A stretch of DNA of 64,000 bases. Source: Xiphias gladius (taxonomy: Eukaryota > Chordata > Actinopteri > Istiophoriformes > Xiphiidae). Below the pieces are notes generated by a model. That model saw only the letters and a list, made by a program, of their open reading frames with translations. It did not search any database and was not told where the DNA came from. Of this stretch, positions 34,761-46,299 are shown one piece after another. The translations under genes and the position numbers were made by a program. Position 1 is the stretch's first letter; each line of letters begins with the position of its first letter. The DNA lies in assembly GCF_016859285.1 (NCBI RefSeq), contig NC_053401.1, positions 4,161 to 68,160 of the forward strand, written 5' to 3'.

Positions 34761-36685
34761 TTACCTTGCTTAAATGCACATTTTTTCCAATGTAATAACA
34801 CCTTTAGTGTTTGCACAGCCAGGGTTTGCAGTTCAGAAGATCTTAACTACCTTTTCAGGGTTAACAATGTCCTCATAATATGATACTCATGAGCAGACCA
34901 CTTCTGTGAGTCTGCTAACGTCCCGAGATGATTCGCCGAACTCCTGCCAGACAGCCTTGCAGCGTCAGTCCTGCCTCCTCCAGAGTTTCAAATTTCCCCC
35001 TTTTTTTGATGTCACTGATGGCATCACCAGAGGTCACGCTCCAACTTCATGTGCACTGTACAATTTATATAAAGGCATGAGTGATGTCATGATGACAGTT
35101 AATGAGTCACGAGAGAGCTCTTTGAGGATTAAACTGTTAATTAATGTTAAGACACCTCAGGACACAGGAGAGCTAGTGTCCCACAGAAATCTGTTGTAAG
35201 TGGATACTGTTCACTCACACACACCTGCTGAAACGCCTGCTGACATCACAACAGTTTCGTTTATAGCAGCATTAGCAGCTAACAGCGTGACTGTGAGGAA
35301 GTCAGGTCAGTTCATTGGTCTGTCTGTTTAATGATCAAACTGAGGACCGTAAACCTGAACTCCTGCCAGCCTCCTCTCTTTCTGTCAGATTGTGGAACCA
35401 GTCAGGTTTTTTTTTTGTTATGTTGCTCTAAAGTCAAACCCACAGTCAAAGCCATAAAGGACCATTGAACCACAACAGTATAAAGACACACTGTTCGGTT
35501 CAATTCCAATAGTTTAGTCATTAACTAACAACAAATCTACGGATCTTCACTTTCCTCAGCCACACTCAGAAATCACTGACACAAACATTTACTGTGAAAT
35601 AAACACTAAATAAATCACTCCCCTTCTTTTATAGGCATTTGAGACAAAGTTAACAAACTCAAATTAAAGTTAAACTGCCATTCCACCAGAATATTTACTT
35701 TTTATACTATTTTAGTTTAAAATAACATTTCACAGCTTCCTGCAGACTCTTCTGCCCTCAGTTAAACAGAACACCACAGTTTAATCATGATAAATGAACT
35801 ATAACAGTCATAGTTAATGAGTGAGGGGCCTCAGACCTTAAACGACGACTCTGAACCAGTTAAAATGAGATAAAAGTCAGGACATAACGTGGTTTGTCAA
35901 CATAACATCACGACCTGTATTTCTAAGTCTGAACAATTTACAGTATATCCTTTTCATACCGAAGAATGTTAGCCTTTTTACAGTTACAAACTTTAACTGG
36001 GCTTACAGTTAGCTGTGTTTTTCTCTGCCAAAGTTCAGGTTTAACAGTAAAAAACTAAGTAAAAACTCAGCAGGTGAGTTTGAACAGTGTGTGTTTCACA
36101 AAGATTTCTTGTTGGATTAATACTAGGACTGTTTCAGTTGATTGCATCAGATTGTTCAGGTTTTCTTATTATTCTTAAAACCTGTATTATTAGAAACAGT
36201 CATGAGAATGCCTCCACATAGCCCCTGTATATGTTGCTCTATGTGCAGCTTAGATAAACATGTTCCAGCCTTTAGTTCTTATTTATACAACTGAATATCT
36301 AAAGTCCTTCATCAGTATTTCATCACTAAACAAATATAGAAAAAAAATAATATGAAGTCATAACTGGATTTAGACTACACTCTCATTTGTCGTCAACAGA
36401 TAATTTTAGAGAAAGTTCTTACTTTTTAAAACTCTTTTTAAGGTGTTTAAGTGTGGGGTGTTCCTGTGGTCTGATGGTCTGAGGAACATACTGTATCATA
36501 TAATCTCAGGTTGATCCCAGTGAGCAGCCATTTTTATATGTTGAACTTCCTCTGCATATTTCCTGTCTGACTCTACTGTACTGCCCCATCAATAAATTCA
36601 TTTCTGAGTGGCAGATGTAGGCTGATTCTGTTTAAATTATCGGACCTCTCTCACAGTCAGTCTCTGCTTCGATTGTTTCAGTCCT
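34760..36685. other. Intergenic, no gene recognised
   Basis: No supported gene. The 97-codon plus-strand frame at 34906-35199 may be part of LINE 5' sequence but is not recognisable. Confidence 0.45.
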
Positions 36686-36689
36686 GCTG

Positions 36690-36912
36690 GGACAAAAAAA
36701 CCCACATACTGATGTGAGACTGTTGAAATCAACCGGTCGAGGCAGACGGCCGCCCACCATGAGCTGGGTTCTGTTCAAGGTTTCGACCTGTGCTGTAAAT
36801 ATAACTATAAAGACTTCGGTCCAGACCTGCTTCACATGAAAAGTGCCCTGAGATAACACCTGTTATGATTTGGCAGTATTTAATAAATTGAATTGAATTG
36901 AATTGAATTCAA
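36690..36912. repeat. LINE 3'-end-derived repeat with GAATT(GAATT)n tail
   Basis: GTTCTGTTCAAGGTTTCGAC, then AAAGTGCCCTGAGATAACACC and TGTTATGATTTGGCAGTAT, then TAAATTGAATTGAATTGAA. This is the standard order for a widespread fish LINE 3' UTR fragment ending in an AATTG microsatellite. Confidence 0.7.
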
Positions 36913-37849
36913 CCAGCAGTATTATTATTATTGTTATTACACGTATTATAAGTAGTACTAGTAGTATGGTTATTATTATTTTTCTGAGTCATGTTTACAT
37001 GCATGAAAAAACACACACTTCTTTTTCATTATCTATAGCGCACTCACCTCTCTCCTCTGTTGGTCTACAGTAAGTCAGTGTCTCTCGTCCTCCGTACGTT
37101 CAGGCCTCCTGATCTCAGCTTCATGTTATCACCGTTTTCTTGTCTTCATACTTTCATGTTTTTATGTTTCAGCAGCAGAGCCTCCGTTTATTGTTGGGAG
37201 AGAACAGAGACCAGCCTTTCAATGTGTGTGTTACTGTGTGTGTGGTATTGTGTGTATTCAGACTCTGTGTTATGTGTATATGAGAGAGCGCATTAGCAGA
37301 GGGCTTAGAGAGCATTAATGAGCAGGATAAGTAGGCCAACATGCAGCAGGAGTTTAAGCCAACAGGAGGCCTGTTCAGTTCAACCTGCTGCTTAGTGCTT
37401 ACAGTCTGTGGTTATCAGCTAATATCAGTCAGAGAAAGTATTTACTGAAGTAACTGTACTAATTCTTCAGTAGTATTATCAGTAAAATGTACTTATTCTG
37501 CAGAATGACTACAGTCTTCATCTCTTTGTTCCTCCCTCACTGTTCATCCTTGAGACCCCATGAGTCGCAGCTGAATAACACCGTTCCGCCCTCTTTTTGA
37601 GTGAGGATTACACTTGAACTGATTGGCCCATCTTGCTGTCAATCAACAGATTAATAACTCTGGTCCTTATGAGCAAAATGAGCCATCACACCTGGCTGTA
37701 ACATCTTCTTTATTGTTGTGATTAAGATTCAAACATGTGATCGTCACGGTTTCACTGTTTCTTGTTAATCCATAAAGGCTGTGAAAGAGTTCACTGTTAT
37801 TTATTATTATAGTTGTTGCTTTAGTAATTTATAAACTGTTCACATTCAC

Positions 37850-38035
37850 AGACATATTGACCATTCAAAAACTACTGAACCTATTTGCACCAAACTTGGT
37901 GGAGGGATGGGATCTAGGAATTTTGGTAAATGTTGGGGTAGATCCAAGAATTCTTTTTATCACTTTCCTTAACATTGCGAGATGGGACATTTTGCGCTTT
38001 GGTGGAGGTAATTGCTCTACTTAGCGCCAGTCTAG
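37850..38035 (+). repeat. Fish interspersed repeat, inverted relative to 24590-24775 and 31240-31460
   Basis: CAAAAACTACTGAACCTATT, GCACCAAACTTGGTGGAGGG, CATTGCGAGATGGGACATTT and TGGTGGAGGTAATTGC are the recognisable consensus blocks. Confidence 0.65.
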
Positions 38036-38214
38036 TTATATATATGTATGTAGGCTGCAGCTTTGTGTGTGAACAAATTTCAAAGTGCTGGTTCGAAGAG
38101 AGAGTGAATGTGGAAAAGACCTGCTGCTGGAACTCCTGCAGATTAGGAGGATTCAGATCAGAATTGTCCTCGTTAAACATTTCCCGATGACTGTGTCAGA
38201 TGAGCCTACTGTGA

Positions 38215-39232
38215 TCTGATTTATCAGACCTGAGGATCAAACTGTGGGACATCTTTGATCACTCAAACACTGAGAGCTGAACACACACAATAGTCTCCGG
38301 AGTTTTCCCCAAATGGAGCTAGAAACAAAAAAAACATGCGGTGATCAGCAGTTCTGAGGATTGAAACACCTTGTTAATGAGAGAGGTCAGAGGAGAACGG
38401 CTAGACTGGTTGGAGCTGACAGAAAGGCTGTGGTAACTCAGATAACCACTCTTTACAACCGTGGTGAGCAGAAAAGCAGCTCAGAATCAACAACATGTCC
38501 AACCTTGAGGTGGATGAACTACAACAGCAGAAGACCACGTCCGGTTCCACTCCTGTCAGCCAAGAACAGAAACCCGAGGCCGAAGTGGGCACAGGCTCAA
38601 CAGCACTGGACAGTTGACGACCTGATAGCCTGGTCTGATGAATCTGGATTCCTGCTGAGGCAGCAGACAGTTGGGTCAGAATCTGGCGTCAATAGCATGA
38701 ATCCATGGACCCAACCTGCCTTGTGTCAACAGTCCAGGCTGGTGGTGGTGGTGTAACGGTGTGGGGAACATTTTATTGGCTCACTCTGGGCCCCTAATAT
38801 CAATCAATCATGGTCTGAATGCCACAGCCTGTCTGAGTATCGTTGCTGACCATGTCTTTCCCTTTATGGCCACAGTTTACCATCTTCTAATGGCTACTTC
38901 CATGTAACAAAGCAAAAATCATCTCAAACTGGTTTCATGAACATGATAATGAGTTCAGTGAACTTCAGTGGCCTCCCCAGTCACCAGGTCTGGATCCAGT
39001 AGAAAACCCATAAGGATGTGGTAGAACAGGAGACTGGCAGCGTGAATGTGACGCCGACAAATCTGCAGAAATGATGTGATGCAGTCATGTCGACATGGAC
39101 CAGAATCTCAGAGCAAGGTTTCCAACATCTGGTGGAATCAAGGCCACAAAGAATTAAGGCTGTTTGAGAGCAAAGGGGGGAACTCGCCAGTATTAGTGTG
39201 GTGCTAATAAAGTGCTCGCTGAGTGTACAGCC
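38215..39232 (+). mobile_element. Degenerate Tc1-like DNA transposon
   Basis: The frame fragments match a Tc1-like DDE transposase. GQRRTARLVGADRKAVVTQI is in the N-terminal half, and QHWTVDDLIAWSDESGFLLR holds the first catalytic Asp region. Noncontiguous remains follow, ending in a KRIKA-VRAKGG-like stretch near 39150. The right end (GGTGCTAATAAAGTGCTCGC, then TGAGTGTA) resembles the terminal inverted repeat. The left end was not found, so the copy is truncated and mutated. Confidence 0.75.
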
Positions 39233-39239
39233 TGAATAC

Positions 39240-41120
39240 ATGTATAATATTTGGAAGTATGTATCTATAACTTACAGGGTTTCTGCAGGGACCTGGGTAT
39301 TAGAGGTTGTAGAAAAATGTATGAGGTTATTAATCATTGATACGACCGTTGTCAAATTCACACGTTAAGACTTTCACTCTTTACTGTTACACTTAACGTT
39401 AATTTAATAGTATTACAAGAGCTGCAACTAACAGTTATTTTCATTATTGAAGCATCTGTTGATTATATATTATATGAACTGATGGATAATTTAGTAAAAA
39501 ATCAGTAAACAGTGACAAAGTTCAGTGATGTCTTCAAATATCTTGTTTTGTTTGACTAACGGAGATTCATATTTTGGCGTTGATTCATTTTCTGTTGATC
39601 ATCTGATCTGTTAATAGAGGAATCATTTAAACACTGATATGGTCCATACTGCATTTCTGTAACAGCTGCCCTCTGTGTAAAGACAATGTATCTGGCTCTG
39701 TTTCTGTCCTTTAATCTGCAGACTGCAGTTGTTCCACGTGTTTAAGATCAGAAAAATCAATATGTGTCAGTCAGTTTATTGATCAGTAACATACTGGATC
39801 ATGTTATCACAGACTGACCTTCATCATCACCATCTTCATCTGAGACTCAGCAGGTCTCAACACCCTGAATCCTGGATTCTTATACGTATGACCCAATACT
39901 ATACACTGTATACTCTCACACTACTTATTCATACTTTTTCAATTGCTCACAATTTTTACTCTGATTCTTACATAAAATTTAAACATGACGAAAAGGGATG
40001 TTTTATTTTTTATACTTCTGAGGACATTTGAGCTATTTAAATAGTTTGTTTCCTTCTGCATTAAGTTTTCTGTAAACATTCATCGCTCTTTTAAACACTG
40101 CAGTTCTTTTATATTTACATATTTTTATTGTAAATTTCTATTTTGCATTTATTTTATCTCTTACTTTGTATATATATTTGACTGTCATGCAACACATCAC
40201 CAGGCAAATTTAGTTTCTCACAAAATGCAGATACATATAAGAGTCCTATCGGGTTCTCAAATGTTGATGCATGATGTTTGTTTTTATTTAATGAAATCCA
40301 ACTATAAATGAAGGAATCTCTGTCTGTTTTTTCGATTTTCTCAGCAACCGCTCATCTGATCAACTTCAAACTTCATGTGTGTATTGTTGAAGACCCAAGA
40401 AAGTGCAGTGTCAACTGTGAAGGTTTTTGGATGAGCAGTTCTCGAGAAACATAAAAAGAGAACTATTAAACGACAGTTGGTAAGGGCTGGGGTGATGTAT
40501 CCACGTAGCCGACATCATCAATTAGACGACAAGGTTTTGCAAAGATGGCTGCACCCAGTCGAAGCATGGTTTCTCCGCAAAACAGGCTGCAGCTAAAAAA
40601 CCTCACAAAGAGTCACTGGTCAACTGGAAATGGCTTATTACAGCAGAAAAACTTCTATGCACGGTCACTTGAAGCAAAAGCATCCCACAGCGCTTTGTTT
40701 AAGACGCAGCAACAGCTAGAAAGCCCCATTGTGTTTACTATTCATCCCCACCAAGCATGATATATTAGGATTATTAACAGGTGGAACAAATCATGTCTGC
40801 ACTGCTGCTGTTATGGTAACTTAATGTTACACCATGCCTTAGCTGACGTTGTTGTTCCGCTCTTGTATATTTTCTGTTTCCTTTAACAGACATGTATGAG
40901 TGAGAAAATGGCTTAGACTGAAATCAAATTGTTTTCAAACATTTTCCTTACTGATGGAAAAATACATTTGCCAGTGATTTTCTTAAATGCATATTATTCC
41001 AGTGATTAAAAAAATCCATGACATACCCATTTTAAGTTTTAATTCAAGTTCTTCAGTAGAAATACTGATTCTCCAGTTCAGGGGAAGAGTTACTATGAAA
41101 CACAGTGATTAAATTAATCT
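39240..41120. other. Intergenic with an unidentified repeat near 40330-40500
   Basis: No gene recognised. GATTTTCTCAGCAACCGCTC, then TCAACTTCAAACTTCATGTG, at 40330-40400 has the feel of a dispersed fish repeat but is unassigned. Confidence 0.4.
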
Positions 41121-41124
41121 ACAC

Positions 41125-41340
41125 TCACTCACCAGTTTATTAGGTACACCTGGATAAAACTAATGCAGTACAATACAACAGGCCCCCAATAAACCTCCCC
41201 TTTCATGAGGATTATAATGTTCAGTTTTTTATTGAACCTGTTTAAGAGTCATTTTTGGAGGCTGTAATTTGTGGAGCTGTTGAACTGTACTGGGTTACAC
41301 TGAGAGGTGTTCCTAATATTTTGTCAACCTCAATTCATAT
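41125..41340. mobile_element. MITE with imperfect terminal inverted repeats (TTTATTAGGTACACCT)
   Basis: The left end CACTCACCAGTTTATTAGGT, then ACACCT, is mirrored at the right by AGGTGTTCCTAATATTTTG. About 215 bp with no coding capacity. The ends resemble the Tc1-like family of 38215-39232. Confidence 0.65.
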
Positions 41341-41344
41341 AAAT

Positions 41345-42095
41345 GGGATGGAAAAAATATTAAGGTTATCTTATCTTAATCTAACTAAAATAATCTCCTT
41401 CATCCTCACATTTAAAACCTACCTCTGTCCTCCCCCTCTGCCTCTTCTTAAACAGGTTCATCCCTTTTTCCATCTTCATCTTCATCACCCCCCTCCTCCT
41501 CTGTGTGTTATTTAAAGGTGAATTTGTCCACCTGACCTGTTGTGTATCAGCTCAGTCTTTGTTCTTGTGCTCTGACCTTTCCTCAGGATTTTTCTGATTT
41601 AAACAGAACAGCAGACTGCTCTGCTGAAACTCAGCTGCAGATCATCACATTACTGTCTGATGATGATGAGGATATGATGATGGTGATGATGAAGAGGTTT
41701 ATTTGTCCTGCTCAGATCTGGATGTTCCTGTTATATCAGACAGGAACATGGACAGAGATGAGTTAAAGTGAGATCAGGTCTATTTAAAGATCTGGTTCAG
41801 GTGTCAGTTATTCACTGATACAAAAGATGTGATTAAACTCCATCCTGCTGTGATTTAATAGAACGGTCAGACAGACAGATGCTGTGGAGAACTAAGGAAT
41901 ATCCCACATGCAAATATAATGTGCCTCTACTGTGTCTACCCTTAAAAGCAAAATTAGGGACCAGAATAGAGCAAATAATCTGTGTCTCAGTTCTAAATGA
42001 AACACTGGTTCTCAGCAGGTCTACAGTCTCTAGAGTGTTCACACTGGAAATGTGACAAACGTAACTATTTCTTCATTATTATAAGATCAGATCAG
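41345..42095. other. Intergenic, no gene recognised
   Basis: Short open frames only; no recognisable feature apart from GAT/ATG-rich bases near 41660. Confidence 0.4.
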
Positions 42096-42250
42096 GTCAA
42101 CCTTTATTAATCCTCAGGGGGAAGTATTAGCACAAGTACAGGGACATGAGTAAACAGATTAAAAGAAACAAATTAAATATGTAAATAAGCAGTGAAATGA
42201 AATAAAAGAATAATAAAAATAAAAAATAACAGAAATAAAAATACTGTACA
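42095..42250 (-). repeat. LINE 3'-tail fragment (TTTATTAATCCTCAGGGGG)
   Basis: ACCTTTATTAATCCTCAGGGG resembles the 3' end of fish non-LTR elements, compare 33189-33220. AT-rich sequence follows. Confidence 0.4.
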
Positions 42251-42528
42251 AGAGCAATTCAATTGATATTAGACATATAAATATATATCATAATATGTGA
42301 TGTAATATATTTATTTGTAAGAATAATATGATAGAAATTACTATAACTGTGTAAAATAGAATATAATATAGTATGGTGTAACAGTATATCTGTATTAATA
42401 TAGTAATAACATAGTGTGTAACGTAATAATGCACTAGTGTGACCTAATAATATAATAGTGGTATATATAGAATAGTAAAGTATAGTATACATATCACAAA
42501 GTATGCTATGTGTGTATATATGTGTGTG

Positions 42529-42529
<1 letters not shown>

Positions 42530-42583
<54 letters not shown>
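42530..42583. repeat. (TA)n microsatellite
   Basis: A TA run of about 25 dinucleotides abuts the left end of a Tc1-like element; TA is the Tc1 target dinucleotide. Confidence 0.9.
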
Positions 42584-42585
42584 CA

Positions 42586-43190
42586 CAAGTGGCATGAAAA
42601 AGTTTGAGCCCCCCTGGTCAAAATGTTTTGTTACTGTGAATAGTTAAGTGAGTAGAAGATGAACTGATCTCCAAAAGGCATAAAGTGAAAGATGAAACAT
42701 TCTTTTCAACATTTTAAGATAGATTAATATATTATTTTTGTTTTGTACAGGTTTAGATTGAAAAGAGGAAAGGAGCACCATACAAAAGTTGAGACATCCC
42801 AACCTTGTGGACAGACCTCAAAAGAGCAGTGCATGCAAGACGTCCGAGAATCTCACAGAACTAGAAGCTTTTTTCAGAAGGAATGGACAAAAATCCCCCA
42901 AACAAGAACTGAAAGACTCTTAGCTAATATGAAAAGCGTTTACAAGCTTTGAAACTTTCCAAAGAGGATGTCACTAAGTAATGACCCTGCGGTGTGCCCA
43001 AACTTTTTGAGCCTTATTCCTTTTTTGATATTTTGAAACTATAAAACATGGAAATAAAACAAAGTATTCTTGCTTAAAATATTAAGGAAATGTGTCATCT
43101 TTAACTTTGTGCCTTTTGTAAATCAGTTCATCTTTTACTCACTTAACTGAAATTTTGAGAAGGGGTGCCCAATTGTTTTCATACCACTGT
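42586..43190 (+). mobile_element. Non-autonomous Tc1-like element with terminal inverted repeats
   Basis: The left end AAGTGGCATGAAAAAGTTTG, then AGCCCCCC, pairs with the right end GGGGTGCCCAATTGTTTTCA, then TACCACT, as inverted repeats. About 600 bp. The interior keeps remnants of the 3' part of a transposase, including EEWTKIPQTR-like and ERLL segments near 42880. No intact gene. Confidence 0.75.
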
Positions 43191-43692
43191 CTCTTCAGAA
43201 AGTATTCAGACCCCTTCACATTATTGTGTTGTAAATTTAATTGTAAATGGATGAAATCGTCATTTTTGTGTATCACTCTACACTCAATAACCCGTAATGA
43301 CAAAGTGAAAACATGTTTTTAGAAATTTTTGCAAATTATTTAGAAATCAAAAACTGAAATCCCTCACTTACAAAATTATCCAGACCCTTTGCTGTGGCTC
43401 CAAACTGTGGTCATCTGCTTTCTTTTTGCTTTTATAATCCTTGAGATGTGTTTAGAACTTGATTGGAGTCCACCTGTGTCAAACTGAATTGACTGGACGT
43501 AGTTTAGAAAGGCACACACCTGTGTAAATAGGGTTCCACGATTCACACTGTATTTCGGGACAAAAACCATGAAGTCCAAGGAACTCTCTGTATACCTCTG
43601 ATAAAACTGTGAGGCTTAGATCAGAGCAAGGGTATAAAAGGGCATGAAACCACTTCTAAATCTTTGAGTGTTCCCAGGAGAACAGTTATGGG
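43190..43692 (+). mobile_element. 5' fragment of a second Tc1-like family
   Basis: The order CAGAAAGTATTCAGACCCCT, CCGTAATGACAAAGTGAAAA, ATCCTTGAGATGTGTTTAGA, GATTGGAGTCCACCTGTG and AAAGGCACACACCTGTGTAA is the standard 5' end of a common salmonid/teleost Tc1 family. It reaches the first transposase codons (ATGAAGTCCAAGGAACTCTC) and then breaks off after about 43690. It abuts the previous element directly. Confidence 0.8.
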
Positions 43693-43834
43693 CTCAAATT
43701 AGGGTCAGAAGGATTTTGAGCTTGTAAAGTGATGATGTCCAGTTTGTAGTTGTAAATCAACCTTTTTAAACCTGTAAAATAAATCTGCATGAGAAATTCA
43801 AGTTTCTGCATGCGCGGAAAATATTTGTACATGT

Positions 43835-43965
43835 GTGATGTCTGTGAAGATTCTTAGTTATCCAGGTCATGGTTATCCGAGAAGGTTTGAATCAGGGGCA
43901 ACTGGACTTAGTTGAAGCTCTTGTAGATGTTTCACCTCATCCAAGACGGCTCTACAGTCTCACTG
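43835..43965 (+). repeat. Isolated terminal segment of the Penelope-like family
   Basis: GTGAAGATTCTTAGTTATCC, ACTGGACTTAGTTGAAGCTC, GATGTTTCACCTCATCCAAG and CTCACTGACTGG align with 27748-27872, the end of the Penelope-like relic in cdhr5. Confidence 0.65.
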
Positions 43966-44039
43966 ACTGGTTTATATATTGCATTAAAGTCTATGGAAGC
44001 CCATTCATTCCCCTTGTAATTACAAATTGGTACCTGTAT

Positions 44040-44330
44040 ACACTTATCAAGTAAATTTATTTGTATAGGACATTCCATACACAGGTGAACTCAATATGCT
44101 CTACAGCAAAATGTGGAAAACATTAAACAAATAAGATATAAAACATATATAAATACTCCACATTAATAGGAATAACCTTTGAGCCACACAATGCATGCAC
44201 AAAGTCACAGACATACTAACTACCAAAAGCCTGAGAGAAAAGCAATGTTTTAAGACTAGTTTTAGAAGAAGATACAATTGCAGCTGATCTCAGGTCACCA
44301 GGCAATTTGTTCTCTGGACATTACCTGAGA
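44040..44330. repeat. LINE/SINE-derived interspersed repeat
   Basis: TAAATTTATTTGTATAGGAC, then a GCAATGTTTTAAGACTAGTT segment and CAGGCAATTTGTTCT, follows the order of a common fish repeat whose consensus has TTTATTTATATAGC. Class uncertain. Confidence 0.4.
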
Positions 44331-44854
44331 TTTGTCTGATGACTACAAACTGTACTCAGATTTTACAGTAAATTGTTGACTATTACACTCCGACTCATTA
44401 TGATAACATGTACAGTTTGAGCTTCATGCCATAATGTGTAAAAGTCTAATGCTGAAGTGTGTTTAAGCTCCCATTCACTCCCATTGCACTCCAAGGTCAA
44501 TGAATGTTCTTGTGATTATGATGATTATGTGATTATGATTATGAAGTCCGAAAATCATGCTAATCACCAGCAATTTGCACAGCAAGCGGACACCCTTTTT
44601 TTTTTTTTCAAGAAATGCTTCTGTAGTTCTGTTTTACAATATATTATTTTGAACCGTAGTCAGTTCAAACTTTGTCATCAAGTTCTTTGCCCTAAGTCCA
44701 AAATGGCAGAGGTGTGACGCCGCTGCTGCGCACTGAAGGTGCAGTTAGAGGCCAATTAGCTTTCCCTTCTTATCAATGTACCTTCTCTGTCCTCGTGTCA
44801 CTTTTATTACCCAGGATGCAATACAAACACAGATGGCCGAACATAAACACACCC

Positions 44855-44935
44855 ACACGGCTCTGATATTGCATAAACACACACACAAGATTCTTCTCTC
44901 ACACACAAACGTACACACACACACAAACATATACA
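44855..44935. repeat. Interrupted CA-rich microsatellite
   Basis: ACACACAC runs interrupted by AAACAT and GATTC. Confidence 0.7.
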
Positions 44936-45539
44936 GTGTGATACAGTCAGTTAAATCTCCATTTTTATAAATTTGTGTACACATAAAATCCATGTATACA
45001 ACATTTATCACGTATAAACCAAAATGTGTTCACGTCACTCAGACCAGACTGCATACAGTTTGGGAGTGATTTAAAGCTGATATGATGAGGTGTAGACAGA
45101 AACAATGTGGATTTAGTCTTCGTCAGTGTGAACAGGACAAGCAGTTACAATGAAAAAAGACCTTCTTTGGACATGCCAGCATTGTTTGAAAAAAATGTGA
45201 ACATGTTCTTAAAGAATATTTTATAGTTTGTCTGCTTGAGAAATGGATTTAATATCAAACCAATTCTTTGTGTTATATCTAGTATCTGGTGTGATGTATT
45301 TTAATATTTCTTAATTCACACAATTTTTTATTTGTTTCGCTCATGGCAATGCATAGCTCCAGAAAGAAATAGAAATAAAGCAATTCACAATCAAAATACA
45401 ACTGTAATTACACATTCCATGACCAAAAAGGACCAGGGAGAAGAAAAATCTTACTTTACCTGCCCCTTACTCGAAACATTAATAAACCATACAAATAGAT
45501 GGTTTGTCATTTACAGTTGCTGAACAGCCATTACGTACC

Positions 45540-46290
45540 GTAACACGAGGAAAAAGAAGAATCAAGAGCCCTACACAATATTTCACCATCAATAAAGAAA
45601 ACACATTACCTGACTACTTCATATAGTCTTATTAATCTTTCTTTATACATTTTCTTTAACTGAAAGGTATTCATACAACCAACCGTTCTGTAGAGAATTC
45701 CACAGTTTGACACCAACCCCTGAAATACACATCTGCTTTAAGGTAATCCGTGCATACTGCTTAAAATCAAAGTTCCCTCTATGGTCCTTGTCCTCTGACC
45801 CAAAAACCAACAGCTTTTCTAAATTTTCTGGTAATACTCTGCTTTTTGCCCCGTGCATAACTAATAATGTCTGTAAATCAATTAAATCTTCAAGTGTCAA
45901 TAGTCCTGACTGAATAAACAGTCTGCTGGTGTGCTCTCTTGAATCCACCCTGTGAATAATTCTCACTGCTCTTTTCTGTTATGTAAACAGTGGCTCATAT
46001 GTTGCTCAGGTACGTGTTGCCCCACACTTCCACACAGTAGCTAAAATATGGCAAAATAAGTGAACAGCACAGAATTCCTGTTGCCTTGCAGTCTAACGCA
46101 TAGTTTGCTTTATTCAAAACAGAAATATTCTAAGACACCTTTGTTTTTACGAGTGCTATATAAAAAAAAATCCATTGTCACACCCAAGAATCTAAATTCA
46201 GACACTCTTAATTTAAACGTTTTTAAAAATAAATGTTGCATAAATCGAAGTTATTCTACTACAAATTAAAAAAGTGTATTTTTACCAGCA
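45540..46290 (-). mobile_element. LINE reverse transcriptase C-terminal fragment
   Basis: Minus-strand frames carry the late reverse-transcriptase blocks of a fish non-LTR element. They are SEFRFLGVTMDFFL (46.2 kb), FSYCVEVWGNTYLSN (46.0 kb), then MRIIHRVDSREHTSRLFIQS, LLTLEDLIDLQTLLVMHGAK, GNFDFKQYARITLKQMCISG and VGVKLWNSLQNGW (45.6-45.97 kb). A frameshift separates the blocks; 5' truncation is typical of LINE copies. Different family from 33126-34760. Confidence 0.75.
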
Positions 46291-46299
46291 AGCGAAAGG

